Shown piece by piece: positions 33,886-41,578 of a DNA stretch of 64,000 bases. The DNA comes from Chryseobacterium shigense (GTDB lineage Bacteria > Bacteroidota > Bacteroidia > Flavobacteriales > Weeksellaceae): the NCBI RefSeq assembly GCF_014207845.1, contig NZ_JACHLC010000001.1, positions 868,001 through 932,000 of the forward strand. The letters are read 5' to 3'. The number at the start of each line of letters is the position of its first letter. The stretch's first letter is position 1. The notes under the pieces are model-generated. The model was not told the DNA's origin and ran no database searches. It saw nothing but the letters and a program-made list of their open reading frames with translations. The position numbers and the translations under genes are program-made.

Positions 33886-36030
33886 TTACATAATATTGGT
33901 ATCGCCTGAAGACATTACAGCTGTAGGACCACCTGTAATGGTAAGTGCTGAATCTGTGGTGATATCCATTGCGCCTCCCATACTGGAAAGTCCCAATGTA
34001 CCCGCCAGTGCGGTTATATCTATCATTCCTTTTCCTGCTGATGCGGTAATTCCTTCACCGGATATGGTAATGGAATTTTCTCCTACTTTCAGGGTAATGC
34101 TTGTTTTTCCGTCAAGGGTAATATTTCCCCCTGCATCCATTTTCAATAATGACTGAGGAGGAGCGTCTTTTTTTCCCCCTACATTAATCACATTTGAGCT
34201 CCCGGCATTAGTTGTATGATTGGCATTAGCATTGGTTGTTGCATTTCCGCCACCGTCAAATTTCATATTGGCACCTCCCTTATCAGTTAAGAACACAGAT
34301 CCTTCACCGTCGTTAAGCTCAAGCTTATTACCGCTTCTGCTGCTCAGGCTTTTAATATTATTTGCTGTTCCGCCACCGCCACCGGTTCCTCCATGGAACA
34401 TTCCTCCCATTACGAAAGGGCGGTCGGGATGTTGGTGAACGAAATTAACGATTACCTGATCTCCAACCTCCGGAATGGCCATAAATCCACGGTTTTTACT
34501 TACTTTATCACTGTTTCCTGCATCCGGGGTCATAACACGGATGAATTCAGTTGTATCCTGCCCGTTTTGCCAGTCGAACTGTACCTGCACTCTTCCCTGG
34601 TTTAAAGGGTCTGTATTGGAAATTACTTTGGCGAACTGGGGATCTGCTTTTGGTACTGCAAATTCAGGACGGGGAATGAATCCGGTATCTGCTGCTATTG
34701 CCTCAAAATTTCCAGTATAATAGCCTCTTGCATCTACCTCATGACTGATCTCGGTGATCATAAGCTTAGTAAAATAAGCAGTCTGGTTGGTTTCAGATTT
34801 CCGCATTTCTACATCTGCAACGCACCCGGGGTATAAAAACGGAACGGATGTGCTGCCGGAAGTGATAAACACATTAACAGCTTTACTTCCTGCCGTACCT
34901 TTTTGTGAAGCATCAATATCCATGAAGGTGGATGCTTTGATAGGAGCTACTCTTAATGAAGGGGTTGTAAAGGTTATTTTGGATATGTCGTAGGCACGCT
35001 TTGCGATGTCTGACTGATGATTTATTTTCGAATCTCCTGTTGTGAGCTTTTCATTTTTGCTGCTGTTGTAGCCATAAAATGTAGGATTCACGTGCTGGGC
35101 TTTCATTTTGATCTTAATGTCATGAACACTGCTTCCGTAAATCAGTTGAACGGGTTTCTCCTGTGGAGGCAGTTTTCCGAAGTGAAGAACTTCTCCGTCA
35201 TAGTAAAACTGCTCACCGTAGGCTTCCGCTATTCTTGCAAGATAGTTGTAATGGGTTTCTTCATATTGCGAACTGTAAGAGACATTTCCATGCTGGGAAT
35301 CAACCCTGAAATCAAATTTATTGGAGCCAAGTCCTTCTTTAATGACCCAATCTGCAATACTGTTAAGGCTGATTTCCTGTGCTCCTCCAAAGCTCTGAAC
35401 ATGGGGAGCCGCATCAAGAAGTACGGTCGGGCTGTTCCCCGTAAGAACAATATTTCCCAGGCTGCCTTTATCCTGACTGAACCCAACTTCTGTAATTACC
35501 CCCACGAAGTTTCTTTCCGGGCTTTCTTCAACATCTTTATATTTGAATACTACTGTAATTCTCTTTCCCAGAAAATTCTGAGCCTGCTCCAGATTATGGT
35601 TTTCAGGACCTCCCAGGGTATCATGAGCGAGTGTAAGGTCAAATTCATGATGCTTAATGGCACTTTGAGTAAGCTTAAAGTGTTTAAAGTGTTTGATTAT
35701 TTTTCCTTCAATAATGATTTCCAATTTAATCACACGGTTGATTCCCAAAAGCTCACTTTTCGGAATTGAGCCGGCATTGTATATCTTAGAAGTAGGCTGC
35801 TCGCTCCAGATTTTATTTTCAGAGACTAAAGCTGTGTTAGGCTGTGCAAGCTTATTCATGAAATTATCAGTATAGGAGAGTGCCTGGCCGGCTGTCTGTA
35901 CTGATTTTTTTATTTTATCAGCTTTTTTCTGGATTTCCTTACCTGCGCCTAGATCTGTAGGTTCTATACTGCCCGGATCTTTTTTAGATCTTGGAATCTG
36001 GTTCTTTGATGGTTTGCCGTCCTGGAACAT
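33886..36030 (-). CDS. vgrG: Type VI secretion spike protein VgrG
   Basis: 714 residues. The gp27-like base runs to about residue 440 (LGINRVIKLEIIIEGKIIKH, NPTFYGYNSSKNEK), then an OB/gp5-like domain (NQGRVQVQFDWQNGQDTTEFIRVMTPDAGN, VGDQVIVNFVHQHPDRPFVMGGMFHGG), then a repetitive beta-helical needle (SGNKLELNDGEGSVFLTDK, NITLDGKTSITLKVGENSI). The 100-residue N-terminal extension is lysine-rich and low in complexity. It forms the tip of the contractile type VI machine and carries the DUF4280 effector encoded next. No sheath or baseplate genes are in the window, so this is an orphan vgrG-effector island. Confidence 0.94.
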   Translation of the reverse strand: MFQDGKPSKNQIPRSKKDPGSIEPTDLGAGKEIQKKADKIKKSVQTAGQALSYTDNFMNKLAQPNTALVSENKIWSEQPTSKIYNAGSIPKSELLGINRVIKLEIIIEGKIIKHFKHFKLTQSAIKHHEFDLTLAHDTLGGPENHNLEQAQNFLGKRITVVFKYKDVEESPERNFVGVITEVGFSQDKGSLGNIVLTGNSPTVLLDAAPHVQSFGGAQEISLNSIADWVIKEGLGSNKFDFRVDSQHGNVSYSSQYEETHYNYLARIAEAYGEQFYYDGEVLHFGKLPPQEKPVQLIYGSSVHDIKIKMKAQHVNPTFYGYNSSKNEKLTTGDSKINHQSDIAKRAYDISKITFTTPSLRVAPIKASTFMDIDASQKGTAGSKAVNVFITSGSTSVPFLYPGCVADVEMRKSETNQTAYFTKLMITEISHEVDARGYYTGNFEAIAADTGFIPRPEFAVPKADPQFAKVISNTDPLNQGRVQVQFDWQNGQDTTEFIRVMTPDAGNSDKVSKNRGFMAIPEVGDQVIVNFVHQHPDRPFVMGGMFHGGTGGGGGTANNIKSLSSRSGNKLELNDGEGSVFLTDKGGANMKFDGGGNATTNANANHTTNAGSSNVINVGGKKDAPPQSLLKMDAGGNITLDGKTSITLKVGENSITISGEGITASAGKGMIDITALAGTLGLSSMGGAMDITTDSALTITGGPTAVMSSGDTNIM

Positions 36031-36533
36031 AACATATTTTTTCTGGTTAGTGTATGTAAGCAGCAGCCTGATATACAGACCGCATGGTGATCATTTTGTA
36101 CTCACTCAGATTAAATATTCTATAAGTTATGCCAACAGAATAAATATCTTTTGTGAGGAATTATCGTTCTGTTTTCATCCATTGACAGGGAAAGGTCCCA
36201 TTGTGTTTTTTAATTTAAAATATAATTAATGTTTTGTTTCAATTAATTTAATATTCTGAATTACAGTTATATAAAATGGATTTTAAAATCACATTCATGT
36301 GAAACAAATATAGGAAGCTATGAGCCAAATAGGAAAAAAGTGAGGGTTAATTTTATTTTTTGTCGTAGTTTTACTACTAACAATTGTTAGGGTGTTTTGT
36401 TTTTACCTGAAAAGGCTTTTGCTGCTTTATTTAAAAAGTATTCAGTAATTAAGGTGCCTGGAATAAATGGTTTAATTTTGCCTTACAATAATTACTTTTA
36501 CTAAAAGATATTGTTACAGATAGCAGAAAATTT
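36031..36533. other. Intergenic region between vgrG and the NAD-binding protein
   Basis: About 500 bp of AT-rich DNA between divergent genes, with no convincing reading frame or stable hairpin. A TATATTTG-like box on the minus strand (36305-36312) could serve vgrG with a leader near 275 nt. The long leader suggests regulation of the effector island from here, but no defined motif was found. Confidence 0.4.
36473..36480 (+). promoter_or_regulatory. -7 promoter element of the 36534 gene
   Basis: TAATTTTG matches TAnnTTTG and ends 53 bp ahead of the ATG at 36534. Confidence 0.5.
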
Positions 36534-37292
36534 ATGAAGAAAATAGGAGTAATAGGCTGTGGCTGGCTGGGATCAAGAATTACGGATTCAATGTCAGGGA
36601 GATATGAGATATGTGCTACAGCAACTAGTAATGGAAAAGCTGAGGAAATATCTTCTAAAGGATTTAAGGCTTCTGTAGCTAACTTTCCGGATTTTCAGCT
36701 GGAAGAAAAAATGGCACAATGGAATGAAATGAAAGATATGGATATCCTGATCATCACCATTCCTCTTTCAGGGAAAAGCTGCTGTGCCAGTTCATTATAT
36801 AACAGGATACAGCATTTATTATCATTTATAGGTGATTTTAACGGTCAGATGTTTGTGATGAGTTCCACCGGTGTGTATCCGGATGTTCCCGGGGAATATA
36901 CGGAAGAAAGTCTTTCTTGGGAAAATGTTCCGGGAGAAAGTATGATCAGAAAAAGATATCCGCAGGTTAATATTCTTCGGCTGGCTGGATTAATGGGAGA
37001 TAACAGGCTTCTTAAAAACTATAATGTCTCTAATCTGAATGCTCCTGTGAACCACATTCATTATGAAGATATTTGTAATGTGACAGAGAAAATGATAGAA
37101 AAGAATTCTGAAGGAAAACTTTACAATATCGTGGCACCGCAACATCCGTCAAAAATTCAGGTGATCAATGCTCAGAAAAACCTGCCATCGACTGAGAAAA
37201 CAGTGGGTGAGGGGAAAGTCATTTTTTCTTCAAAATTAGTATCAGAGCTGGATTTTGTTTTTAAATATCCTGATCCGTGCAACTTTCATTGA
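36534..37292 (+). CDS. NAD(P)-binding Rossmann (SDR/epimerase-like) protein
   Basis: 252 residues. The N-terminal dinucleotide site is GVIGCGWLGSRI (residues 5-16). Later segments MSSTGVYPD and INHIHYEDICN-like (APVNHIHYEDICNVTEKMI) match the extended SDR epimerase/dehydratase pattern seen in YeeZ-type proteins. The Y-x3-K pair is not intact at the usual place (GVYPDVPG), so catalysis is uncertain. Cytosolic and monocistronic. Confidence 0.82.
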   Translation: MKKIGVIGCGWLGSRITDSMSGRYEICATATSNGKAEEISSKGFKASVANFPDFQLEEKMAQWNEMKDMDILIITIPLSGKSCCASSLYNRIQHLLSFIGDFNGQMFVMSSTGVYPDVPGEYTEESLSWENVPGESMIRKRYPQVNILRLAGLMGDNRLLKNYNVSNLNAPVNHIHYEDICNVTEKMIEKNSEGKLYNIVAPQHPSKIQVINAQKNLPSTEKTVGEGKVIFSSKLVSELDFVFKYPDPCNFH

Positions 37293-37317
37293 AATAACTT
37301 TATTGTAAAAAGAAATT

Positions 37318-37362
37318 TGCCTGATCTGCTAAAAAAATATTTAATCTCTCGCAGATCAGGCA
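37318..37362. repeat. 12-bp perfect inverted repeat, terminator or REP-like
   Basis: TGCCTGATCTGC (37318-37329) is mirrored by GCAGATCAGGCA (37351-37362) across 21 AT-rich bases. It lies between convergent genes and has no proper T tail. Confidence 0.6.
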
Positions 37363-37414
37363 GATGTTTGGGTTATACCTTTATTTTAGTGGTAACAGTT
37401 TGGATATTGAAGTA

Positions 37415-37933
37415 CTATTTTGCCTGTTGTAGGGTATATGCCCTATCAGCAAAATAATAAGAATAAAATAAATCGGTCATGTTCAGCCAATTGAAATAAA
37501 GGCCGAAATTTTTTTTAGCTTCCTCAACATTGGCTCTGTTACTTTTTGAAAGATCACTTTCATCAAATACCAAAGAATTTTTGATGATTCTTCCATCCAG
37601 AACCTGCATGAAATAATATTCCACAGGCAAGTCTGCCCAGTCATAGGAATGTTCAATGATAAAACTTTTGATCTGATAATCTCTTATTATTTTGAAAATA
37701 TCAAGATTACAATGATCATTATCCCGATTGTAGGAATAATGATCAAAGCTGTCCTGGGATTCAAGATGCTGGATATAGTCACTCAAAAGGTCAAAAGCTT
37801 TAGCTTCTTCCAGTTCGAGGTCACAGGAAATATTAAAAGGAATAAAGATAAATTCCTTAATCCTGAAATGAATAATGTTTTTATCCAGTTCAATATTTTC
37901 CTTCGTAATCAGACATGTGATATCCTGACCCAT
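37415..37933 (-). CDS. Unknown cytosolic protein downstream of the nucleoside phosphorylase
   Basis: 172 residues, no signal peptide, acidic and aromatic, with FIIEHSYDWADLPVEYYFMQ and a C-terminal NWLNMTDLFYSYYFADRAY. No family recognised. It begins 9 bp after the phosphorylase stop, so it is almost surely cotranscribed with it. Its make-up is like small SMI1- or immunity-type proteins, but that is not evidence enough for a name. Confidence 0.68.
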   Translation of the reverse strand: MGQDITCLITKENIELDKNIIHFRIKEFIFIPFNISCDLELEEAKAFDLLSDYIQHLESQDSFDHYSYNRDNDHCNLDIFKIIRDYQIKSFIIEHSYDWADLPVEYYFMQVLDGRIIKNSLVFDESDLSKSNRANVEEAKKNFGLYFNWLNMTDLFYSYYFADRAYTLQQAK

Positions 37934-37942
37934 TGCCTTTAA

Positions 37943-38797
37943 TTATTTAATGATTCTTTCCAGTACCCAATCAATGAGATTCTTTTCAGAGGCATGATGG
38001 TCTGCAGAGAATTCTCCACGTCTTCTGTTGGCAATAACGTTGTTTACTGTAATTGCTTTGTGGCCCAATAATTTTGAAAGAGCATAAATTGCTGAGGTTT
38101 CCATTTCAAAGTTTGTGATTCCAAGATCGTTCAATGTTTCCAGGAATTTATCGTCAACGGCTTTTAAACGAAGCTGTCTTCCCTGTGGAGCATAGAATCC
38201 CGGGAAAGTGGCGGTATTCCCGTGGTATTTGGCATCTTTATAATATTCACCCATTTCTTCTGCCCAATCTGAGAAATAAAGCATAGGTTTTATCTTTGCA
38301 TACGGGAATCTTTCCATAAAGCTTCTGGAAAACTCGTTCTCAAAGTTGTAATCCTGGTAGAAATGCATCAGTCCGTCCAGACCTACAACATTTTGAGTTA
38401 CCAGCATATTGTCAACCTGTACGTCAGGATTTACACTTCCGCAGGTTCCCATACGGAAAAGCTCAAGCGCTTTGTGCTCAGTTTTAAATTCTTTGTTTTT
38501 AAGATCAATGTTTACCAGAGCATCAAGCTCATTCATTACGATATCGATGTTCTCTGTACCGATTCCGGTGGACATTACGGTGATTCTTTCCCCGCGAAGT
38601 GTTCCGGTATGGGTATAGAACTCCCTTTTATTTTTCTTGATCTCTACTTTGTCAAAATATTTCGAAACTTTTGCCACTCTGTCCGGATCTCCCACAAGGA
38701 TGATCTTATCAGCAATATCTTCAGGTAAAAGGTTGAGGTGGTATACACTTCCGTCGTCATTCAGCACCAGCTCTGAGGCAGCAAGTTTATTTAGCAT
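37943..38797 (-). CDS. Nucleoside phosphorylase (uridine phosphorylase-like)
   Basis: 284 residues of the PNP/UDP family, which split nucleosides with phosphate. Seen: the phosphate site ILVGDPDRVAKV (about 34-45), VMSTGIGTENIDIVM, the FRMGTCGSVNPDVQVDN segment, and the ribose/base-site stretch NFEMETSAIYALSKLLGHKA. The insertion around residues 165-200 and the overall match favour uridine phosphorylase-like flavobacterial enzymes; the base preference is not certain. It lies in an operon after a secreted protein (20-bp gap) and before the 172-residue unknown. Confidence 0.9.
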   Translation of the reverse strand: MLNKLAASELVLNDDGSVYHLNLLPEDIADKIILVGDPDRVAKVSKYFDKVEIKKNKREFYTHTGTLRGERITVMSTGIGTENIDIVMNELDALVNIDLKNKEFKTEHKALELFRMGTCGSVNPDVQVDNMLVTQNVVGLDGLMHFYQDYNFENEFSRSFMERFPYAKIKPMLYFSDWAEEMGEYYKDAKYHGNTATFPGFYAPQGRQLRLKAVDDKFLETLNDLGITNFEMETSAIYALSKLLGHKAITVNNVIANRRRGEFSADHHASEKNLIDWVLERIIK

Positions 38798-38817
38798 AAT
38801 TTATATTTTTTTGTTTT

Positions 38818-39276
38818 TTAATCAATGAAAATAGCTTCTTTATAAGGTGATCCGGCCAGGTCGTAGATTGTGTCGTATTCTTCAACAATCCTTTTCTGTC
38901 CCTGGAAAATTTCATAAACCGTAATAATAGTTTTTTCAAAATTTTTAGGATCTTTTCTTTGGGTTGTAATCTCATAGAATTTATCTCCTTTTTTAAGGAC
39001 GGAAACCATTTCTTCTTTGGTAGAATTATTGGATTCCATCATACCCGGAAATTCCATGACGATATCTTTCAGGTCTGTATAATTTTTATAAGGCTTTGTC
39101 ACTCCATTGGAATAGATGTAAACGTTTGGGATCTGCTTGTCTTCTTCAAGACGGACCAGGTAGTAATCATTACCCTTTTTTTCTGCATATACGGCCATTT
39201 CTTTCTTTTTCTTCTGCGAAAATGCAAAAATTGAAAGGAAACTCGCCGTAAAAGCAAGCAGTATTTTTGTTTTCAT
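38818..39276 (-). CDS. Secreted protein of unknown function
   Basis: 152 residues with signal peptide MKTKILLAFTASFLSIFAFSQ followed by KKKKE. The mature protein is a small beta-rich domain (YYLVRLEEDKQIPNVYIYS, MVSVLKKGDKFYEITTQ). No cysteine and no recognised family. Two residues of the conserved-looking KTIITVYEIFQGQ segment recall lipocalin-like strands, which is not enough to assign. It precedes the phosphorylase gene by 20 bp. Confidence 0.65.
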   Translation of the reverse strand: MKTKILLAFTASFLSIFAFSQKKKKEMAVYAEKKGNDYYLVRLEEDKQIPNVYIYSNGVTKPYKNYTDLKDIVMEFPGMMESNNSTKEEMVSVLKKGDKFYEITTQRKDPKNFEKTIITVYEIFQGQKRIVEEYDTIYDLAGSPYKEAIFID

Positions 39277-39480
39277 AATATAGTTTGTCTTAATTTGATG
39301 AAAATGGTGTTAAAATCCTCTCCCAATATCTTTCGTCATCATTTTTAAACCGGGCTGTAGAAATAAGCCGTCCTTAAGTATAATGAATTTGATTTCGGGG
39401 TTTAAAATTAGTAAAAATATTTTACCTGAAATATAAACATTTTTTAATCTGCAATTAATCTTAAGATAACATCAGGACGG

Positions 39481-39488
39481 TACTTTTG
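39481..39488 (+). promoter_or_regulatory. -7 promoter element of the cytochrome peroxidase gene
   Basis: TACTTTTG matches TAnnTTTG and ends 13 bp ahead of the ATG at 39502, giving a very short leader. Confidence 0.5.
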
Positions 39489-39501
39489 CCGATAAAAATT
39501 C

Positions 39502-41331
39502 ATGAGATTATATCCGCTGCTGGCTGTGTTTGTATTGATAGGTTTGGCCGTCATGTCTTTTAACCCGGTTGATAAAGGGAAAGAAAGCGAAAATACTTTT
39601 GTTAATAAAGGCCTCGCAGATTTTAAAAGCAGGCTGGATCAGCTGAAATCAGATGTATATCAATTCTCAGAAGACCGGATTTCTGTTGAAGAACTTAGAA
39701 ATTCACTAAGCAGAACGAGAAATTCATTTAAAGAAGTGGAATTTTATATTGCTTATCATTATCCTGAGTTTACAAAGACCCATCTTAATGCTGCTCCGTT
39801 ATTTCATATAGAAGCTGCAGGAACTTCCGCTTATACCTTGCCTCCGGAAGGACTCCAGGTCTTGGATGAGCTGATATTCTCCGATGAAGCTGCTGAGGAA
39901 AAGGAAAAGATCAAAACCATTACAGATTTTCTGTACAATTCCTATTCCGGCTTTTATCTGAGTACTGTGAAGAATGGCTTAAGCAAAGGAAATAACAAAA
40001 CATTGCCTTTAAGAATAGAGCTGATAAGAATATATACCCTTGGAGTTACAGGCTTTGATACACCCGGTTCCCTGAATATTTCAGAAGAAGCCCGCCATGC
40101 TTTCATCGGGATTAAAAAATACATCAATGATGATGCTTATTTTAAAAACTACAATGTTCAGCAAGCGAATCAAGTTCTTACAGAAGGAATCAATTATCTT
40201 TCCGACAATAAAGATTTTGAGGCTTTTGACAGGATTGAATTTTACAAAGAATATGTTCAGCCTCTTTATGAAGAATTGGGGAAATGGGACGGAAGAGAAG
40301 ATGATCTCAAAGAATTTTCAGGATGGAATATAAAGAGTAAAAACCTTTTCAGCAGCGATTTTCTGAACCCATATTTTTACACGCTACTGAAATCTTCCGA
40401 GGATAATGCAGACCTCCGAAGTCTCGGAAAATCTATCTTTTATGATCAGAATTTGAGCCAGAGCGGTAAAATGAGCTGTGCTGCGTGCCACCTTCAGGAA
40501 AATGCTTTTACAGATCTTAAGGTGAAATCCCAGAGTAATGTGGAAGGAAAAACAGTTTTGAGAAATTCTCCGTCCCTGTACAATGCGGTTTTTGCTAAAA
40601 GATTCTTCTATGATCTGCGTGCATTTTATCTGGAACAGCAGGCAGAACACGTAATTTATAACGATGATGAGTTCAATACCAGCTATGAAGACATTATCAA
40701 AAAACTGAAAACAAAACCTGAATATAAAAAAGCTTTCCGTATTGCTTTTAAAGACGGTAAAATAAGTAAAGAGAATTTTTCCAAAGCTCTGAGTTCTTAT
40801 GTAGCATCCCTGTATTCTTTTGACAGCGATTTTGACCGTTTTATGAGAAATGAAAAAGAAGTTTCCGAAGACGTTAAAAAAGGCTACAATCTGTTTATGG
40901 GAAAAGCCAATTGTGCAACGTGCCATTTTGCTCCCCATTTTTCAGGCCTCGTTCCTCCGTTTTTCAATGAAAATGAATCTGAAGTTTTAGGAGTTACAGC
41001 GAAACCAATCAACCATCTTCCCGTTGAACTGGATGCTGATCCTGGAAGAGGAAACAGTCCCGTACAAAAGGAAAAATCATGGATCTATGATTATTCCTTC
41101 AAAACCGTTACGGTAAGAAATATTGCACTTACCAGACCTTATTTCCATAACGGTGCCTTCAATACGCTGGAAGAAGTCCTGGATTTCTATAATGAAGGCG
41201 GAGGAGAAGGACTTGGCTTACAGATGAAAAATCAAACCTTACCGCCGGATAAACTGGATTTAACAAAAACAGAAATTAAACAGGTTATTGCTTTCCTGAA
41301 TTCATTGACGGATATCAGCAGGGCAAAATAG
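39502..41331 (+). CDS. Dihaem cytochrome c peroxidase (MauG/CCP family) with N-terminal extension
   Basis: 609 residues, exported by an N-terminal signal anchor (MRLYPLLAVFVLIGLAVMSF). The first 270 residues form a helical extension without haem motifs (imelysin-like in appearance). The C-terminal half is a bacterial CCP with two haem-c sites: SCAACH near residue 328 and NCATCH near residue 471, plus RNIALTRPYFHNGAF and the terminal GLGLQMKNQTLP stretch. It reduces periplasmic hydrogen peroxide or oxidises a protein substrate. The extension makes it longer than classical CCP. The PhoX-like gene follows after 247 bp. Confidence 0.9.
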   Translation: MRLYPLLAVFVLIGLAVMSFNPVDKGKESENTFVNKGLADFKSRLDQLKSDVYQFSEDRISVEELRNSLSRTRNSFKEVEFYIAYHYPEFTKTHLNAAPLFHIEAAGTSAYTLPPEGLQVLDELIFSDEAAEEKEKIKTITDFLYNSYSGFYLSTVKNGLSKGNNKTLPLRIELIRIYTLGVTGFDTPGSLNISEEARHAFIGIKKYINDDAYFKNYNVQQANQVLTEGINYLSDNKDFEAFDRIEFYKEYVQPLYEELGKWDGREDDLKEFSGWNIKSKNLFSSDFLNPYFYTLLKSSEDNADLRSLGKSIFYDQNLSQSGKMSCAACHLQENAFTDLKVKSQSNVEGKTVLRNSPSLYNAVFAKRFFYDLRAFYLEQQAEHVIYNDDEFNTSYEDIIKKLKTKPEYKKAFRIAFKDGKISKENFSKALSSYVASLYSFDSDFDRFMRNEKEVSEDVKKGYNLFMGKANCATCHFAPHFSGLVPPFFNENESEVLGVTAKPINHLPVELDADPGRGNSPVQKEKSWIYDYSFKTVTVRNIALTRPYFHNGAFNTLEEVLDFYNEGGGEGLGLQMKNQTLPPDKLDLTKTEIKQVIAFLNSLTDISRAK

Positions 41332-41336
41332 TTCAG

Positions 41337-41443
41337 GTTTCGGGTTACGAATTTCATGATGGATGTTGATATTAGCCTAGGTCTTCATAAACTTTTACAT
41401 CCCGTATCCCAAAACCCGGAACACGAATCCCGTAACCCGAAAC
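41337..41443. repeat. Inverted and iterated CCCGTA-type repeat
   Basis: GTTTCGGGTTACG (41337-41349) is mirrored exactly by CGTAACCCGAAAC (41431-41443). Between them CCCGTATCCC, AAACCCGGA and CACGAATCCC repeat a related motif. It sits in the 247-bp gap between the peroxidase and PhoX-like genes. Confidence 0.6.
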
Positions 41444-41545
41444 ATTTAACAATAATTTAATTCCCTTAACATTGGCTTATAGATTTATTAATATTCTCAA
41501 GCTTTTATTTAAAGTCCTATTAACAGAGGTGCCACGCTAAAAAAA

Positions 41546-41553
41546 TAGTTTTG
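41546..41553 (+). promoter_or_regulatory. -7 promoter element of the PhoX-like gene
   Basis: TAGTTTTG matches TAnnTTTG and ends 27 bp before the ATG at 41579. Confidence 0.55.
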
Positions 41554-41578
41554 CAGAGTCTAATAAATCAAATAGAAA

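Noticed and set aside
30401..36030. Prophage origin for the VgrG-like gene.
   Set aside because: No capsid, tail-tube, integrase or attachment site; DUF4280 and HINT domains point to a type VI effector.
36014..36229. A 71-codon plus-strand frame in the vgrG upstream region.
   Set aside because: Overlaps the vgrG start, has low-complexity residues and no ribosome site or family.
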